Part shown: one piece after another, positions 1-9,685 of the stretch | Position numbering within the stretch: the first letter of the stretch is position 1 | Layout of the letters: each line of letters opens with the position of its first letter | From: an uncultured Bacteroidales bacterium | GTDB taxonomy: Bacteria > Bacteroidota > Bacteroidia > Bacteroidales > Paludibacteraceae | Reading direction: 5' to 3' | Assembly (NCBI GenBank): GCA_900316125.1 | Contig: ONBO01000016.1 | Coordinates: forward strand, 1-39,672 | Length of the DNA: 39,672 nucleotides | Made by a program: the position numbers and the translations under genes | The notes under the pieces: model-generated | What the model was told of the DNA's origin: nothing | Seen by the model: only the letters and a program-made list of their open reading frames with translations | Database searches by the model: none

Positions 1-3
1 TTG

Positions 4-11
4 TAATTTTG
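4..11 (+). promoter_or_regulatory. Probable -7 promoter element for the Xre/ImmA/PIN/hsdR unit
   Basis: TAATTTTG matches the Bacteroidota -7 consensus TAnnTTTG. It lies about 47 bases upstream of the first start codon. The -33 element would fall outside the window, so only half of the promoter can be checked. It suggests the unit has its own start even if it follows hsdM/hsdS genes. Confidence 0.5.
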
Positions 12-57
12 CCACGGAAATGAACCTTATAACCACTAAAAAACGGATTACTACAAT

Positions 58-393
58 ATGAATGCTATAGTTGGAAGAAACTTGAAAATTATGCGTGAGT
101 CTAATGGTTATACTCAAGCGGATATTGTCGCCTTTTTGGGTATTAATCGTTCAGCATATTCAAATTATGAAAGTGGAGACCGTGAGGCTCCTTTGGATGT
201 GTTGGAAAAAGTGGCGTCATTGTTTGGATGTGAGCTGAGTCTATTGTATGAAGAAGATGAAACTGCTCTTCAAGACGTGCTTGTGTGTGCTTTTCGTGCA
301 GACAATCTTGATAAAAATGACATGAATGAGATAGCAAGCTTTAAAAGTGTTGTGTTGAATTATCTTAAAATGGAAAGGTTGTTGGAAAAATGA
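58..393 (+). CDS. Xre-family HTH transcriptional regulator
   Basis: A 111-residue protein with a classic Cro/C1 helix-turn-helix at about residues 8-65. The visible pattern is YTQADIVAFLGINRSAYSNY followed by an LDVLEKVASLFG helix. The remaining ~45 residues are acidic and helical and may mediate dimerisation or contact with the partner protein. It overlaps the ImmA/IrrE gene by 4 bases (ATGA), so the two are translationally coupled. Xre plus ImmA pairs are known both as phage/ICE repressor-antirepressor switches and as toxin-antitoxin-like modules. The likely role here is to control its own operon, which runs on into a PIN protein and hsdR. The target operator cannot be identified. Confidence 0.85.
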   Translation: MNAIVGRNLKIMRESNGYTQADIVAFLGINRSAYSNYESGDREAPLDVLEKVASLFGCELSLLYEEDETALQDVLVCAFRADNLDKNDMNEIASFKSVVLNYLKMERLLEK

Positions 394-1124
394 AGAAGTT
401 GAATTTAGAGTCAGTTGAAAATATTGCAGCAAAGATGCGTGGGGAATACCTTCGTATCTCAAGCAATGAGCCTGTTAATACAAAAACAGCTCTTCGTCAG
501 CTGAATGTTATGGCTATTTATGGACCATTGTCAGATAGCGTTTTTGGATTGTCACTGATGACTAAGGATAGGAAAAACAGGTTTATGCTGGTCAATAGTA
601 ATATGACGCGTGGAGCCCAGCATTTTACTGTTGCCCATGAACTTTATCATCTTTATTTTGATGAGGAACCACATCCACATTTTTGTAATCAATTATTTTC
701 CGACCCGGCTGAGCGCTCTGCCAATCTGTTCGCTTCTGCATTGTTGATGCCAAGGGATGGGATAATAATGAACATTTCGGCAGAAGAATTAAAGAAAAAA
801 GAAGTTGATATTGATACAATTCTTAGGCTGGAACAACTTTATGGTATTTCACATAAGACCATGGTTGTGCGTCTTAAAGAGTTGCACATAATAAAACCTG
901 AGTATGCAGATTATTTGAATAAATTAGCTGTTTCCAAGGAAGCTGCTTTGCGTGGTTATGATGATAGATTGTATAAGAAGGGCGATGGTGAGAGGTTGAT
1001 TATTGGTGATTTTGGTTCAAAGGCAAGAAAACTCTTTGAAGAAGAAAAAATCTCAGAGGGACATTATCTTGAATTGCTAAATTTGATTGGGTATGGCAAA
1101 AGTGAAGATTGTTCTGGATGCTGA
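390..1124 (+). CDS. ImmA/IrrE-family zinc metallopeptidase
   Basis: A 244-residue protein with a clear zinc-protease motif HELYH (H83-E84-L85-Y86-H87), preceded by FTVAHELYHLYF and followed by a downstream acidic segment and ANLFASALLMP. This is the usual ImmA/IrrE (COG2856) layout. Members cleave or bind an adjacent Xre repressor and so release its operon. The C-terminal ~90 residues are not recognisable. It starts inside the end of the Xre gene, and its own end overlaps the next gene by 32 bases, so all three genes look co-translated. A derepression role here is inferred from neighbours and family, not shown. Confidence 0.85.
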   Translation: MKKLNLESVENIAAKMRGEYLRISSNEPVNTKTALRQLNVMAIYGPLSDSVFGLSLMTKDRKNRFMLVNSNMTRGAQHFTVAHELYHLYFDEEPHPHFCNQLFSDPAERSANLFASALLMPRDGIIMNISAEELKKKEVDIDTILRLEQLYGISHKTMVVRLKELHIIKPEYADYLNKLAVSKEAALRGYDDRLYKKGDGERLIIGDFGSKARKLFEEEKISEGHYLELLNLIGYGKSEDCSGC

Positions 1125-1602
1125 TGTTCTGATTCATTTTGCCAAAGCGGAGCGGTTGAACATGTTGCCTGAAATTCTATCTGAATTCGAGCATGTTGTA
1201 CTTAGTGTTGTATATGATGAGATTAAATCTATACAAGATCAGTTATATAACCAGATTTACTTTTTGAAGAATATCTCTTTAGAGAAATTCGAACCTCAAG
1301 ACCAAATGAAAAAAGAGTATGCAAACCTCACAAAAATGTTTGGAAGGGGGGAAAGTGCTTGTATGGCTTATTGCAAGTTTACCAACAATGTCATAGGTAG
1401 CAGTAATTTAAAGGATATTAAGGAGTATTGTTCACGTGAGGGAATCTCTTACCTTACAACACTTGATTTCTTGTATTATGCTTTTAAGCGAGAGAAGATG
1501 TCAAAAGATGAGTGTCTGCAGTTTATTCACGACGTGAAAGATAAGGGTAGTAATTTGCCATTGGTAGATATAACCCAGTATATCCCCCAAAATCCAATAT
1601 AG
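1093..1602 (+). CDS. PIN-domain protein (DUF3368-like), possible toxin
   Basis: I take the ATG at 1093 rather than the TTG at 1087, giving 169 residues. The N-terminus [14 protein letters not shown] carries the first PIN acidic residues (D9, D11). A second acidic site is in [12 protein letters not shown]-terminal [10 protein letters not shown] segment resembles DUF3368-type PIN proteins. The strand that normally carries the next catalytic aspartate reads IGSSNLKD, so the metal site may be altered. PIN domains are usually ribonucleases and often VapC-type toxins. There is no VapB-like partner beside it; the Xre/ImmA pair would have to fill that place. hsdR begins 2 bases after its stop, so expression is coupled. 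Confidence 0.7.
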   Translation: MAKVKIVLDADVLIHFAKAERLNMLPEILSEFEHVVLSVVYDEIKSIQDQLYNQIYFLKNISLEKFEPQDQMKKEYANLTKMFGRGESACMAYCKFTNNVIGSSNLKDIKEYCSREGISYLTTLDFLYYAFKREKMSKDECLQFIHDVKDKGSNLPLVDITQYIPQNPI

Positions 1603-1604
1603 TA

Positions 1605-4600
1605 ATGCCCCAACTCCATGAATCAGACATAGAGCAGTTGCTCATAGAACTTCTCAAGACCAAAGGCTACAAGTACCTTTACGGTCCTGACATTGCACCT
1701 GATGGTGATAACCCTATGCGTGGCAGCTTTGAAGATGTGGTGTTACGCAAAAAACTTGAGCAGGCTGTAAAACGCATAAATCCGTCACTCTCTAATTCCG
1801 TATTAGATGAGGCGGTAAAGGCGGTTTTGCGTATAAGTTCTACAGATATGATTGCCAATAATGAGGAGTTTCACCGCTTGCTAACAGAGGGAGTGCCTGT
1901 GTCTGTCAGTAAAGATGGCGTGGAACGTGGTGAGAGAGTCTGGCTTATTGACTTTGATGAAATCTGGAATAATGAGTTTACTGTAATTAATCAGTTCACC
2001 ATAATAGAGAACGGACATAATCGTCGCCCAGATGTGCTATTGTTTGTGAATGGCTTGCCTGTCGTCATTTTTGAGTTGAAAAATGCGGTAGATGAGAACG
2101 CTACCATTGAAAGCGCATTTCGGCAAATTGAAACATACAAAACACAAATCCCGTCACTGTTTACATACAATGAGTTGATTGTTATCTCAGACGGGCTTGA
2201 GGCTCGTGCAGGTTCTATTTCTGCCGGATTAAGCCGTTTTCTTGCTTGGAAATCTGCTGATGGCAAAAACCTTGCCTCATCACACATTAGCCAGTTAGAG
2301 ACATTGGTGTGCGGAATGTTGCGCTCTGATGTTCTTCTTGATTTGATACGTTCTTTTACTGTTTTTGAAAAACAGAAATTTGTTGATATTAAAACAGGCA
2401 TTACATCTGTAAAAAATGTAAAGAAGATTGCTGCATATCATCAGTATTATGCAGTTAATAAGGCTGTAGAATCTGCTTTAAGAGCGTCTGGTATAGTAAG
2501 GCAAGAAAATGTTGTGTCTGAGGATCCGGAAGAGTATGGACTTAAATCTGTGAAGGAACAGAGTGTTGGAGACCACAGGGGTGGCGTTGTCTGGCATACT
2601 CAAGGTAGTGGAAAATCTCTGTCAATGGTGTTTTTTGCCGGGAAAATAATTCAACTGCTCAATAATCCAACTGTTGTTGTCATTACAGACCGTAATGATT
2701 TGGATGACCAGCTTTTTGACACTTTTGTGGCATCGAGGCAGTTGCTGAGGCAAACTCCTGTACAGGCGGAGAACCGTGAACATCTAAAATCGCTACTAAG
2801 GGTACAGTCTGGCGGTGTCATTTTTACAACCATTCAAAAGTTCCAACCAGAAACAGGTAACGTATATGAAACGCTTACAGAGCGTGCTAATGTGATTGTT
2901 ATTGCTGATGAGGCTCACCGCACACAATATGGGTTTAGGGCAAAGACAGTAGATGTCAGGAACGAGGCAGATGAGGTTATTGGCTCTGACGTAAAATATG
3001 GTTTTGCAAAGTATCTTCGTGACGCTTTGCCTAATGCCACATACATAGGTTTCACAGGAACGCCTATTGAATCTACCGATGTAAACACACCTGCGGTTTT
3101 TGGAAACTATATTGATGTTTATGATATAGCGCAAGCTGTAGAGGATGGTGCTACTGTGCGTATCTACTATGAGAGTCGTTTGGCTAAAGTATTTTTGAGT
3201 GAAGAGGGTAGAAGGCTGGTTGAAGATTTGGATAAGGAACTTAATTCCGAGTCCATGAACGATGTCCAAAAAGCTAAAGCCAAGTGGACACAGCTGGAGG
3301 CCTTAATAGGAAATCCAAACCGGATTAAAAACATAGCTTCAGATATTGTAACCCATTTTGAAGATAGGCAGAGAGTCTTTGAGGGTAAGGCTATGGTTGT
3401 TGCAATGAGCCGCAGAATTGCTGCATTGTTGTATGATGAAATAGTAAAAATAAGGCCACAGTGGCACTCTGATGATTTGACAAAAGGTGCTATTAAAGTA
3501 GTGATGACATCGTCAGCCTCTGACGGACCGGAAATATCAAAACACCATACTTCAAAAGAACAGCGTAGAGCTTTGGCTGAGCGTATGAAAGACCCTGATG
3601 ATGAACTTAAGCTGGTTATAGTAAGGGATATGTGGCTCACTGGCTTTGACGCTCCGTGTTTGCATACTCTGTATATTGACAAACCTATGCAGGGACATAA
3701 CCTTATGCAGGCTATTGCCCGTGTAAATAGGGTATATAAAGATAAGCCCGGAGGTCTTGTGGTTGATTATTTGGGTATTGCATTAGACTTAAAGAAGGCT
3801 CTGTCTTTTTACTCGGATTCAGGTGGTAAGGGAGACCCAACATGCCAGCAAGAGCAAGCAGTTGAGATTATGCTTGAGAAACTTGAGGTGGTTGAGCAGA
3901 TGCTTCATGGCCTTAATTTCAAACAGTATTTCACGTCAGACGTATCTGGCAAGTTATCATGGATTCTTAAAACCGAAGATTTTATTCTTGGGTTAGATGA
4001 TGGTAAAAAGCGTTTTGTAAATGAGGTCTCAGCACTTGAGAAGGCGTTTGCCATTGCTATCCCAAGTGATAGGGCAATGGAGGTAAAAGAGACTGTTGCG
4101 TTCTTTCAGGCGGTTAAGGCAAGGCTATGTAAGTTTGACCACACTGGAAACGGCTATAATGACAGTATGATAGAGACTACCATCAGACAGGTTATTGATG
4201 ATGCTGTAGTTTCAGATAAGGTTGTTGATGTTTTTGATGCTGCTGGCATTAAAAAGCCTGACATCTCCATACTATCAGAGGAGTTCCTGCTGGAGCTAAA
4301 AGGCATGGAGCATAAGAACGTTGCCTTAGAGGTTCTTAAGAAATTGCTTGAGGACGAAATTAAAAGCCGCTCAAAATTCAATGTGGTTGAGGGTAAAACC
4401 TTAATGGAGATGCTTGATTCAGCTATTATACGCTATCATAACAAAATAACCACTGCCGCAGAGGTTATAGAGGAACTTATTGCTTTAAGCAAAACTATTG
4501 TTGAGAAAGATAATGAGGCTAAGAGAATGGGACTTACTGCTTATGAGTATGCCTTCTATACTGCGGTGGCAGACAACAATAGTGCAAGAGAGCTTATGGG

Positions 4601-4817
4601 TAAGGACAAACTGCGTGAACTTGCGGTTGTGCTTACTGAAACTATAAGAAAAAACGCAAGTATTGATTGGACTATCAGGGAAAGCGTAAGGTCAAAAATG
4701 ACTGTGGCTGTAAAGAGGCTGCTACGTAAGTATGGTTATCCGCCAGATATGCAACTTCTTGCAACGAAAACAGTTCTTAAGCAGGCTGAGCGCATCGCCG
4801 CTGAAATTATAATGTAA
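1605..4817 (+). CDS. hsdR: Type I restriction-modification system, R (translocase/nuclease) subunit
   Basis: A 1070-residue protein, full length for HsdR. In order: a PD-(D/E)xK nuclease core in the HSDR_N region (D143, then E157-L158-K159 in FELKNA); a SF2 motor with Walker A around residues 332-338 (TQGSGKS), DEAH at 435-438, FTGTP motif III, and a C-terminal helicase lobe with LTGFDAP and QAIARVNR; and a C-terminal helical region like DUF3387. HsdR cuts unmethylated DNA after ATP-driven translocation when complexed with HsdM and HsdS. Neither partner is in this window; genes upstream would most likely be hsdM/hsdS. It follows the PIN gene by 2 bases. No inactivating change is visible. Confidence 0.95.
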   Translation: MPQLHESDIEQLLIELLKTKGYKYLYGPDIAPDGDNPMRGSFEDVVLRKKLEQAVKRINPSLSNSVLDEAVKAVLRISSTDMIANNEEFHRLLTEGVPVSVSKDGVERGERVWLIDFDEIWNNEFTVINQFTIIENGHNRRPDVLLFVNGLPVVIFELKNAVDENATIESAFRQIETYKTQIPSLFTYNELIVISDGLEARAGSISAGLSRFLAWKSADGKNLASSHISQLETLVCGMLRSDVLLDLIRSFTVFEKQKFVDIKTGITSVKNVKKIAAYHQYYAVNKAVESALRASGIVRQENVVSEDPEEYGLKSVKEQSVGDHRGGVVWHTQGSGKSLSMVFFAGKIIQLLNNPTVVVITDRNDLDDQLFDTFVASRQLLRQTPVQAENREHLKSLLRVQSGGVIFTTIQKFQPETGNVYETLTERANVIVIADEAHRTQYGFRAKTVDVRNEADEVIGSDVKYGFAKYLRDALPNATYIGFTGTPIESTDVNTPAVFGNYIDVYDIAQAVEDGATVRIYYESRLAKVFLSEEGRRLVEDLDKELNSESMNDVQKAKAKWTQLEALIGNPNRIKNIASDIVTHFEDRQRVFEGKAMVVAMSRRIAALLYDEIVKIRPQWHSDDLTKGAIKVVMTSSASDGPEISKHHTSKEQRRALAERMKDPDDELKLVIVRDMWLTGFDAPCLHTLYIDKPMQGHNLMQAIARVNRVYKDKPGGLVVDYLGIALDLKKALSFYSDSGGKGDPTCQQEQAVEIMLEKLEVVEQMLHGLNFKQYFTSDVSGKLSWILKTEDFILGLDDGKKRFVNEVSALEKAFAIAIPSDRAMEVKETVAFFQAVKARLCKFDHTGNGYNDSMIETTIRQVIDDAVVSDKVVDVFDAAGIKKPDISILSEEFLLELKGMEHKNVALEVLKKLLEDEIKSRSKFNVVEGKTLMEMLDSAIIRYHNKITTAAEVIEELIALSKTIVEKDNEAKRMGLTAYEYAFYTAVADNNSARELMGKDKLRELAVVLTETIRKNASIDWTIRESVRSKMTVAVKRLLRKYGYPPDMQLLATKTVLKQAERIAAEIIM

Positions 4818-4831
4818 CCCATAAGCACCGT

Positions 4832-6280
4832 ATGAACAGTTACCTGCAAATAGAAAACCTTACCAAAAGTTTTGGCTCGCTTGTGCTCTACGAGAATGTT
4901 GATTTTGAACTGAGTGAAGGGCAGAAAGTGGCCATCGTGGCTAAGAACGGGGCGGGCAAGAGCACGTTGCTCAATATTATTGCAGGCAAGGATACGGCAG
5001 ACAGCGGCAAGATTATATTCCGCTCTGATTTGCGTGTGAGTTTTCTGGAACAGACCCCGATGTATGACCCTGAGAGCACTGTTTATGATGCTTTCATGGC
5101 TGTGGAGAACTCACTTAAAGAGTTCCATGCAGATGATTGGTGGCAGTACGAGTCAAAGGCCAAGAAGATTATAACCAAACTTGGGGTTGGGGATTTTGAG
5201 GCAAAAATAGCCACACTATCAGGCGGACAGCTGAAGCGTCTGGCGCTTGCCAACGCTCTTATATCAGAGCCGGACCTTCTGATACTTGACGAGCCCACCA
5301 ACCATCTTGACCTTGAGATGGTGGAGTGGCTTGAGGATTTTCTTTCACGCAGCACAATGTCACTTCTCATGGTCACTCATGACCGCTACTTCCTTGACCG
5401 TGTCTGCTCAGACATAGTGGAGATAGACGGTGGCAGGTTCTACCGTTACAAGGGCAACTATAGCTACTATCTTGAAAAGCGTCAGGAGCGTATTGATGTC
5501 CAGAACGCCTTTCTGGCACGCTCAAACAATATATTCCGCCGTGAACTGGAGTGGATGCGCTCCACACCTCAGGCGCGTAGCAGCAAGGCCAAGGGCCGTA
5601 TTGACGCATTTTACGCCCTGAAAGAGGTTGTCTCCCAGAAGCCTGTGGAGCAGGCTCTGCGCCTTGAAGTAAAGTCAACATATATTGGCAGCAAGATATT
5701 TGAAGCCAAGTATATTTCCAAGGCGTACGGTGATCACGTGATACTTAAAGATTTCTACTATAACTTTGCCCGATATGAAAAGATGGGCATCGTTGGAAAC
5801 AACGGCACTGGCAAATCCACGTTCCTTAAAATGCTCCTTGGGCAGATAAAGCCGGACAGCGGCACGTTTGACATCGGCGAGACCGTAAAATTCGGTTACT
5901 ATAGCCAGGAGGGTCTTAAGTTCAATGAGCAGATGAAGGTGATAGATGTGGTGCGCGCCATATCGGACGATATTGACCTTGGCGGGGGGCGCCGCATGAG
6001 TGCGTCACAGTTCCTGCAGCACTTCCTATTCACGCCGGAGAGCCAGTATAATTACGTGTATAAACTGTCAGGTGGCGAGAAACGCCGCCTCTACTTGTGC
6101 ACGGTGCTTATCCAGAACCCTAACTTCCTGGTGCTTGACGAGCCCACAAATGACCTTGACATAGTAACACTCAATGTGCTTGAAGACTATTTGCAGAACT
6201 TTAAGGGGTGCGTCATAGTGGTGTCACATGACCGCTATTTCATGGATAAGGTGGTTGACCACCTGCTTGTTTTCAACTAA
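4832..6280 (+). CDS. ABC-F family ATPase, C-terminally shortened
   Basis: A soluble tandem ATPase of 482 residues, without membrane segments. Cassette 1 has AKNGAGKSTL (the usual first G is A), LSGGQLKRLAL and LLILDEPTNHLD. Cassette 2 has GNNGTGKSTF, LSGGEKRRLYL and FLVLDEPTNDLD. ABC-F proteins act on the ribosome (Uup/EttA type) or confer target protection. Family members of this type normally run to 550-650 residues with a linker and a C-terminal coiled coil. Here the frame ends just after DHLLVFN, where the last cassette strand finishes, and the coiled coil follows in another frame (see 6279-6515). Both ATP sites are intact, so the protein may still work. The gene starts 14 bases after hsdR. 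Confidence 0.9.
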   Translation: MNSYLQIENLTKSFGSLVLYENVDFELSEGQKVAIVAKNGAGKSTLLNIIAGKDTADSGKIIFRSDLRVSFLEQTPMYDPESTVYDAFMAVENSLKEFHADDWWQYESKAKKIITKLGVGDFEAKIATLSGGQLKRLALANALISEPDLLILDEPTNHLDLEMVEWLEDFLSRSTMSLLMVTHDRYFLDRVCSDIVEIDGGRFYRYKGNYSYYLEKRQERIDVQNAFLARSNNIFRRELEWMRSTPQARSSKAKGRIDAFYALKEVVSQKPVEQALRLEVKSTYIGSKIFEAKYISKAYGDHVILKDFYYNFARYEKMGIVGNNGTGKSTFLKMLLGQIKPDSGTFDIGETVKFGYYSQEGLKFNEQMKVIDVVRAISDDIDLGGGRRMSASQFLQHFLFTPESQYNYVYKLSGGEKRRLYLCTVLIQNPNFLVLDEPTNDLDIVTLNVLEDYLQNFKGCVIVVSHDRYFMDKVVDHLLVFN

Positions 6281-6515
6281 CACCCGTACTGCAGAACGTC
6301 CGCGCCGCCTCACCTACGCAGAAAAGCGTGAACTTGAGCAACTCACCGCAGATATAGATTCGCTTGAAAAAGAGAAATCTGAGATAGAGCAGTTCTTCCA
6401 AAACCCCACAGATACATCAGCCATAGCAGCCAAATCAAAACGTCTGCAGGAGATAAGCACCCTTCTTGATGAAAAAGAGCTCCGCTGGCTGGAACTCAGT
6501 GAAATAGAGAGCTGA
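6279..6515 (+). pseudogene. Out-of-frame C-terminal coiled-coil tail of the ABC-F protein
   Basis: In the +1 frame relative to the ABC-F gene, from about 6279, the translation reads RTAERPRRLTYAEKRELEQL and ends DEKELRWLELSEIES. This is the characteristic Uup-type C-terminal tail. It joins the upstream gene almost directly after LLVFN. The roughly 50-residue linker expected between them is absent. The simplest reading is a deletion whose length was not a multiple of three. A sequencing or assembly error or programmed frameshifting are alternatives. I see no strong slippery heptamer at the junction. Confidence 0.7.
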
Positions 6516-6538
6516 ACCTTATGGGCCCCTCCCGCTAT

Positions 6539-6560
6539 GCGTCTCCGCGGGTGGAGACGC
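6539..6560 (+). terminator. Stem-loop terminator after the ABC-F locus
   Basis: GCGTCTCC (6539-6546), loop of 6, GGAGACGC (6553-6560), followed by a modest T-rich stretch TTACTTTTG. It is 8 bp of perfect stem and separates the ABC-F locus from the rubrerythrin promoter. Confidence 0.65.
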
Positions 6561-6600
6561 TTACTTTTGCAATACAAGATTCAAAAAACGTTGCTTGCTC

Positions 6601-6631
6601 TTTGAATTCTCCAAAATTATTCTTAAATTTG
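6601..6631 (+). promoter_or_regulatory. Bacteroidota-type promoter for rubrerythrin
   Basis: TTTG (6601-6604), 19-base spacer, TAAATTTG (6624-6631). This fits the TTTG-N19-21-TAnnTTTG consensus exactly. The predicted transcription start is near 6638, giving a short leader before the ATG at 6667. Confidence 0.75.
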
Positions 6632-6666
6632 TATTTCATTATTACTAATACTTTTATTCTTACACT

Positions 6667-7209
6667 ATGAAATTCGTATGTTCAGTTTGCGGTTATGTTC
6701 ACGAGGGTGACGCCGCTCCAGAGAAATGTCCACAGTGCGGCCAGCCAGCATCTAAGTTCAAAGTACTTGATGAGTCAGCAGGCCTTAGTTTTGTAACAGA
6801 GCACGTTATAGGCGTTGCCGCTGATACAGATGATGAGATGAAAAATGACCTCCGCGCACACTTTAACGGTGAGGCTACTGAGGTAGGTATGTATCTTGCA
6901 ATGAGCCGTCAGGCAGACCGTGAGGGTTATCCTGAGATAGCTGAGGCTTTCAAGCGTTACGCTTTTGAAGAGGCGGAGCATTGCGCTAAGTTTGCCGAGC
7001 TTCTTGGTGAGGTGGTATGGGATACCAAGACCAACCTTGAAAAACGTATGAACGCAGAAGCAGGCGCATGTGCAGACAAGATGCGTATTGCAAAGCGTGC
7101 AAAACAGCTTGACCTTGATGCAATCCATGACACCGTTCATGAGATGGCTAAGGATGAGGCACGCCACGGACAAGGCTTCCAAGGGCTATATAACCGCTAT
7201 TTTAAATAA
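6667..7209 (+). CDS. Rubrerythrin with N-terminal rubredoxin domain (peroxide reductase)
   Basis: A 180-residue protein. The N-terminus is a rubredoxin-like iron site with C5, C8, C21 and C24 (KFVCSVCGY and EKCPQCGQ). A ferritin-like four-helix diiron domain follows, with the expected acidic/histidine motifs [20 protein letters not shown] and DEARHGQGF. The rubredoxin domain comes first, the 'reverse rubrerythrin' order common in anaerobes. Such proteins reduce hydrogen peroxide to water using electrons from NAD(P)H-linked donors, protecting anaerobes in the cytoplasm. It has its own promoter. The DUF4153 gene begins 8 bases downstream, so some co-transcription is likely. Confidence 0.92.
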   Translation: MKFVCSVCGYVHEGDAAPEKCPQCGQPASKFKVLDESAGLSFVTEHVIGVAADTDDEMKNDLRAHFNGEATEVGMYLAMSRQADREGYPEIAEAFKRYAFEEAEHCAKFAELLGEVVWDTKTNLEKRMNAEAGACADKMRIAKRAKQLDLDAIHDTVHEMAKDEARHGQGFQGLYNRYFK

Positions 7210-7217
7210 ATATTAAA

Positions 7218-8882
7218 ATGAAAGAAAAGTTATTAAGATTTCTTCGTTTAATTTCAGTCAGCCCCAAGAGATTCCCAGTGGAGTTTGCCTTGGGGCTTAC
7301 TTTCTTTTTGATAGCGGCATACGGCCATGCTTTCAGCCACTGGGATTCAGAGCTTCACGCTACTGTGTGCCGTCTTAGTGACGCAGCATTGCCGTTTTTC
7401 TTTCCGCTGGTAGTCCTCACATACTGCCTAGGCAGAGTGAACAGGAGCGCCTACATAGTCTCCTATTTTCTTATCCTGCCATTAATGAACGTAGGCTTTC
7501 TGCCACCGCTGAGCGGCTATGCCTACGTATGCACCTACCTTATAGCGCTTGTCATGCTCATAGCTGGCGTAAAGCGCATGGATAACAGCACATTCTCCGC
7601 ATCGGCGTTAAACACAGCCTTGCAGGCGTTCACAGGTCTGTGCCTTGCCGGTTTGCTTAACCTTGCCATATATGCAGTGTGCTTCTCCTTCTTCTTTATA
7701 TTTGATCTTCAGGCGCCAAACTATTTCTATACATACATTGCAGATTTTGTGTGGTACGTTGTGGCCCCTCAGTTCTGCTTCACGCTTATTTCTGAAAATG
7801 AGAATGTTATAAAAGAGCCTGCCAAGGTTCTTCAATTCATATATAACTACATAATATCCCCGGCATTGGTGGTGTACGCCTTTATAATGTACGTTTACTT
7901 TATCAAGATAACCATTGAATGGGAGCTGCCAAAGGGTGGGGTGGCATGGCTTGTAACAGTGTTCACGCTTCTCTCGCTTGGGTGCGTGATGTTGCAGGAT
8001 ATTATGCCTAAACGCCATTACAACTGGTTCTACGGCAACTTTACGTGGATAGGTCTGCCGCCACTCATAATGTTCTGGGTAGGTTCCATTCACCGTGTGA
8101 GCCAGTACGGCTTTACAGAAGACCGTGTCTATCTGCTTGTGGCTGGCGTACTTATCACTCTGTTCACCCTTATGCTTGCGCACCGCCTTACACGCAGGTA
8201 CCAGCTTATGGCCGTGATAGCCGCCTGTATGATGGCTATATTTACATTCCTTCCGTATATCTCCGCCTCAAGCATAGGACTTAGAAGTCAGCAGAATCGG
8301 CTGCGTAACCTTATGACGGAACTTGGCGTGGCGGACTCCGCATCGGGGAAGTTCATAGATTCAGTGGATGTGCGCCGTATAAACGCTGATAGTGTGCTCT
8401 GTATGCGTTACCGTGACCTCAGTGATGTGGAGAGATACGTGCGTATGGAGATGAATGACTACAGTTTTGAGCAGGAATATGGCAAATGGAACTACTCCAC
8501 ATACTCATTTAATTATCTCCCAGACTCCATCAGTGAGCCTACTCGTGAGTGCGAACGTGATTTTCCGCTGCAGCTTGGTGAGTATACTATTCTCCTCCCC
8601 GATGCCTACTCTCTGCGCTACTCAGACGGCGTAATAACAATCAGAACAAAGACTGGCGGTGATAAGGTTCTTGAGTACCCTATAGCGGAGTATGTAAAGG
8701 AGAATCCTGGTTATATCAATGACCCTACAGAACTTTTTGCATACGCCAATGACTCCCTTATGCTTGTGCTTAGCAGCATAGACTTAGGGTTCAGGGAAGT
8801 CCGTTATGTTAATGAGTACAATTTCTCCCTATATCGCAAGGCTGTAAATACAGAGGATGAAGTAGAGCCTTTGGAAAGGTGA
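7218..8882 (+). CDS. DUF4153 polytopic membrane protein
   Basis: A 554-residue protein of the DUF4153 type found widely in Bacteroidales. About 11 hydrophobic segments fill the first ~355 residues (for example GLTFFLIAAYGHAF, LPFFFPLVVLTYCLG and LYLIALVML-like stretches). A hydrophilic C-terminal ~200 residues follow, probably periplasmic, rich in Tyr and Asp. The function of the family is not established. It sits 8 bases after rubrerythrin, and its stop overlaps the next start (GTGA), so it is part of a coupled run with the secreted esterase and a FISUMP lipoprotein. That suggests an envelope role, but nothing more specific can be claimed. Confidence 0.8.
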   Translation: MKEKLLRFLRLISVSPKRFPVEFALGLTFFLIAAYGHAFSHWDSELHATVCRLSDAALPFFFPLVVLTYCLGRVNRSAYIVSYFLILPLMNVGFLPPLSGYAYVCTYLIALVMLIAGVKRMDNSTFSASALNTALQAFTGLCLAGLLNLAIYAVCFSFFFIFDLQAPNYFYTYIADFVWYVVAPQFCFTLISENENVIKEPAKVLQFIYNYIISPALVVYAFIMYVYFIKITIEWELPKGGVAWLVTVFTLLSLGCVMLQDIMPKRHYNWFYGNFTWIGLPPLIMFWVGSIHRVSQYGFTEDRVYLLVAGVLITLFTLMLAHRLTRRYQLMAVIAACMMAIFTFLPYISASSIGLRSQQNRLRNLMTELGVADSASGKFIDSVDVRRINADSVLCMRYRDLSDVERYVRMEMNDYSFEQEYGKWNYSTYSFNYLPDSISEPTRECERDFPLQLGEYTILLPDAYSLRYSDGVITIRTKTGGDKVLEYPIAEYVKENPGYINDPTELFAYANDSLMLVLSSIDLGFREVRYVNEYNFSLYRKAVNTEDEVEPLER

Positions 8883-9685
8883 AGAAGATTCCTACAATAT
8901 TATTTGCTCTTTTCTGCTCTGCGCTACTCAATGCACAGACCTCAAAGATGCGTCTTTGGAGCAAGGCAGACGGCAATGACACCAACCATGCTGAGCTGTG
9001 GTATTATGCTCCTAAAAAGGCTAGCGGGAAAGCTGTTATAATCTGCCCAGGTGGCAGTTATCACCATTTGGGGCTGAAATGTGAGGGTGTGAAAGTGGCT
9101 GAGTGGTTCAATTCCATAGGGTATGCAGCGTACGTGCTACGCTACCGTGTGGCTATGGACGGATTTCATCACCCCGCCATGCTGGAGGATATGGAGCGTG
9201 CGTTAAGCATTGTGAGAAGCGTGAACGACGAGCATGGAGTAAATAAGGACAGTATAGGTGTTATCGGGTTTTCTGCAGGCGGACATCTTGCCCTTATGGC
9301 TGGAGCCTTTATGCCAGAAGGAGAAAAGCCTGCATGGGTGGCGGCCATATACCCAGTGGTCTCAATGCAGGATAGCATTGCCCACAGATGGTCTCGCAAA
9401 TCACTTATTGGCAGGAACAGCACTCAGCAGATGAAAGACAGCCTCTCCATGGAGATGCATCTGCCTGATGATATGCCGCCTGTATATATTCAAGTATCAG
9501 ATGATGACAAGTGTGTAAATCCACAAAACAGTATCGTGCTTGCTGAGGCACTGAAACAAAAGAACCTTAACTACAAATTCAACCACCTCGCCACTGGCGG
9601 TCACGGCTACGGCATGAAGCAAAACGCCTTTAACGCAACTAATCAGTGGTGGCTGGTTCTAGAGAAGTGGCTTAAAATAAAATGA
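8879..9685 (+). CDS. Secreted alpha/beta hydrolase, acetyl-esterase-like
   Basis: 268 residues, GTG start overlapping the previous stop by 4 bases. A signal peptide is visible (KKIPTILFALFCSALLNAQ). The fold shows an oxyanion region CPGGSYHHL and a nucleophile elbow GFSAGGH with S132. A likely acid lies at D208-D210 (QVSDDDKCVNP) and a catalytic H242 is in GGHGYG. This resembles BD-FAE/acetyl-xylan-esterase-like and GDSAGG-type lipase families, which remove acetyl groups from polysaccharides or small esters. With a signal peptide it should act in the periplasm. The substrate cannot be read from the sequence. Its end overlaps the FISUMP gene start (ATGA). Confidence 0.85.
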   Translation: MKKIPTILFALFCSALLNAQTSKMRLWSKADGNDTNHAELWYYAPKKASGKAVIICPGGSYHHLGLKCEGVKVAEWFNSIGYAAYVLRYRVAMDGFHHPAMLEDMERALSIVRSVNDEHGVNKDSIGVIGFSAGGHLALMAGAFMPEGEKPAWVAAIYPVVSMQDSIAHRWSRKSLIGRNSTQQMKDSLSMEMHLPDDMPPVYIQVSDDDKCVNPQNSIVLAEALKQKNLNYKFNHLATGGHGYGMKQNAFNATNQWWLVLEKWLKIK

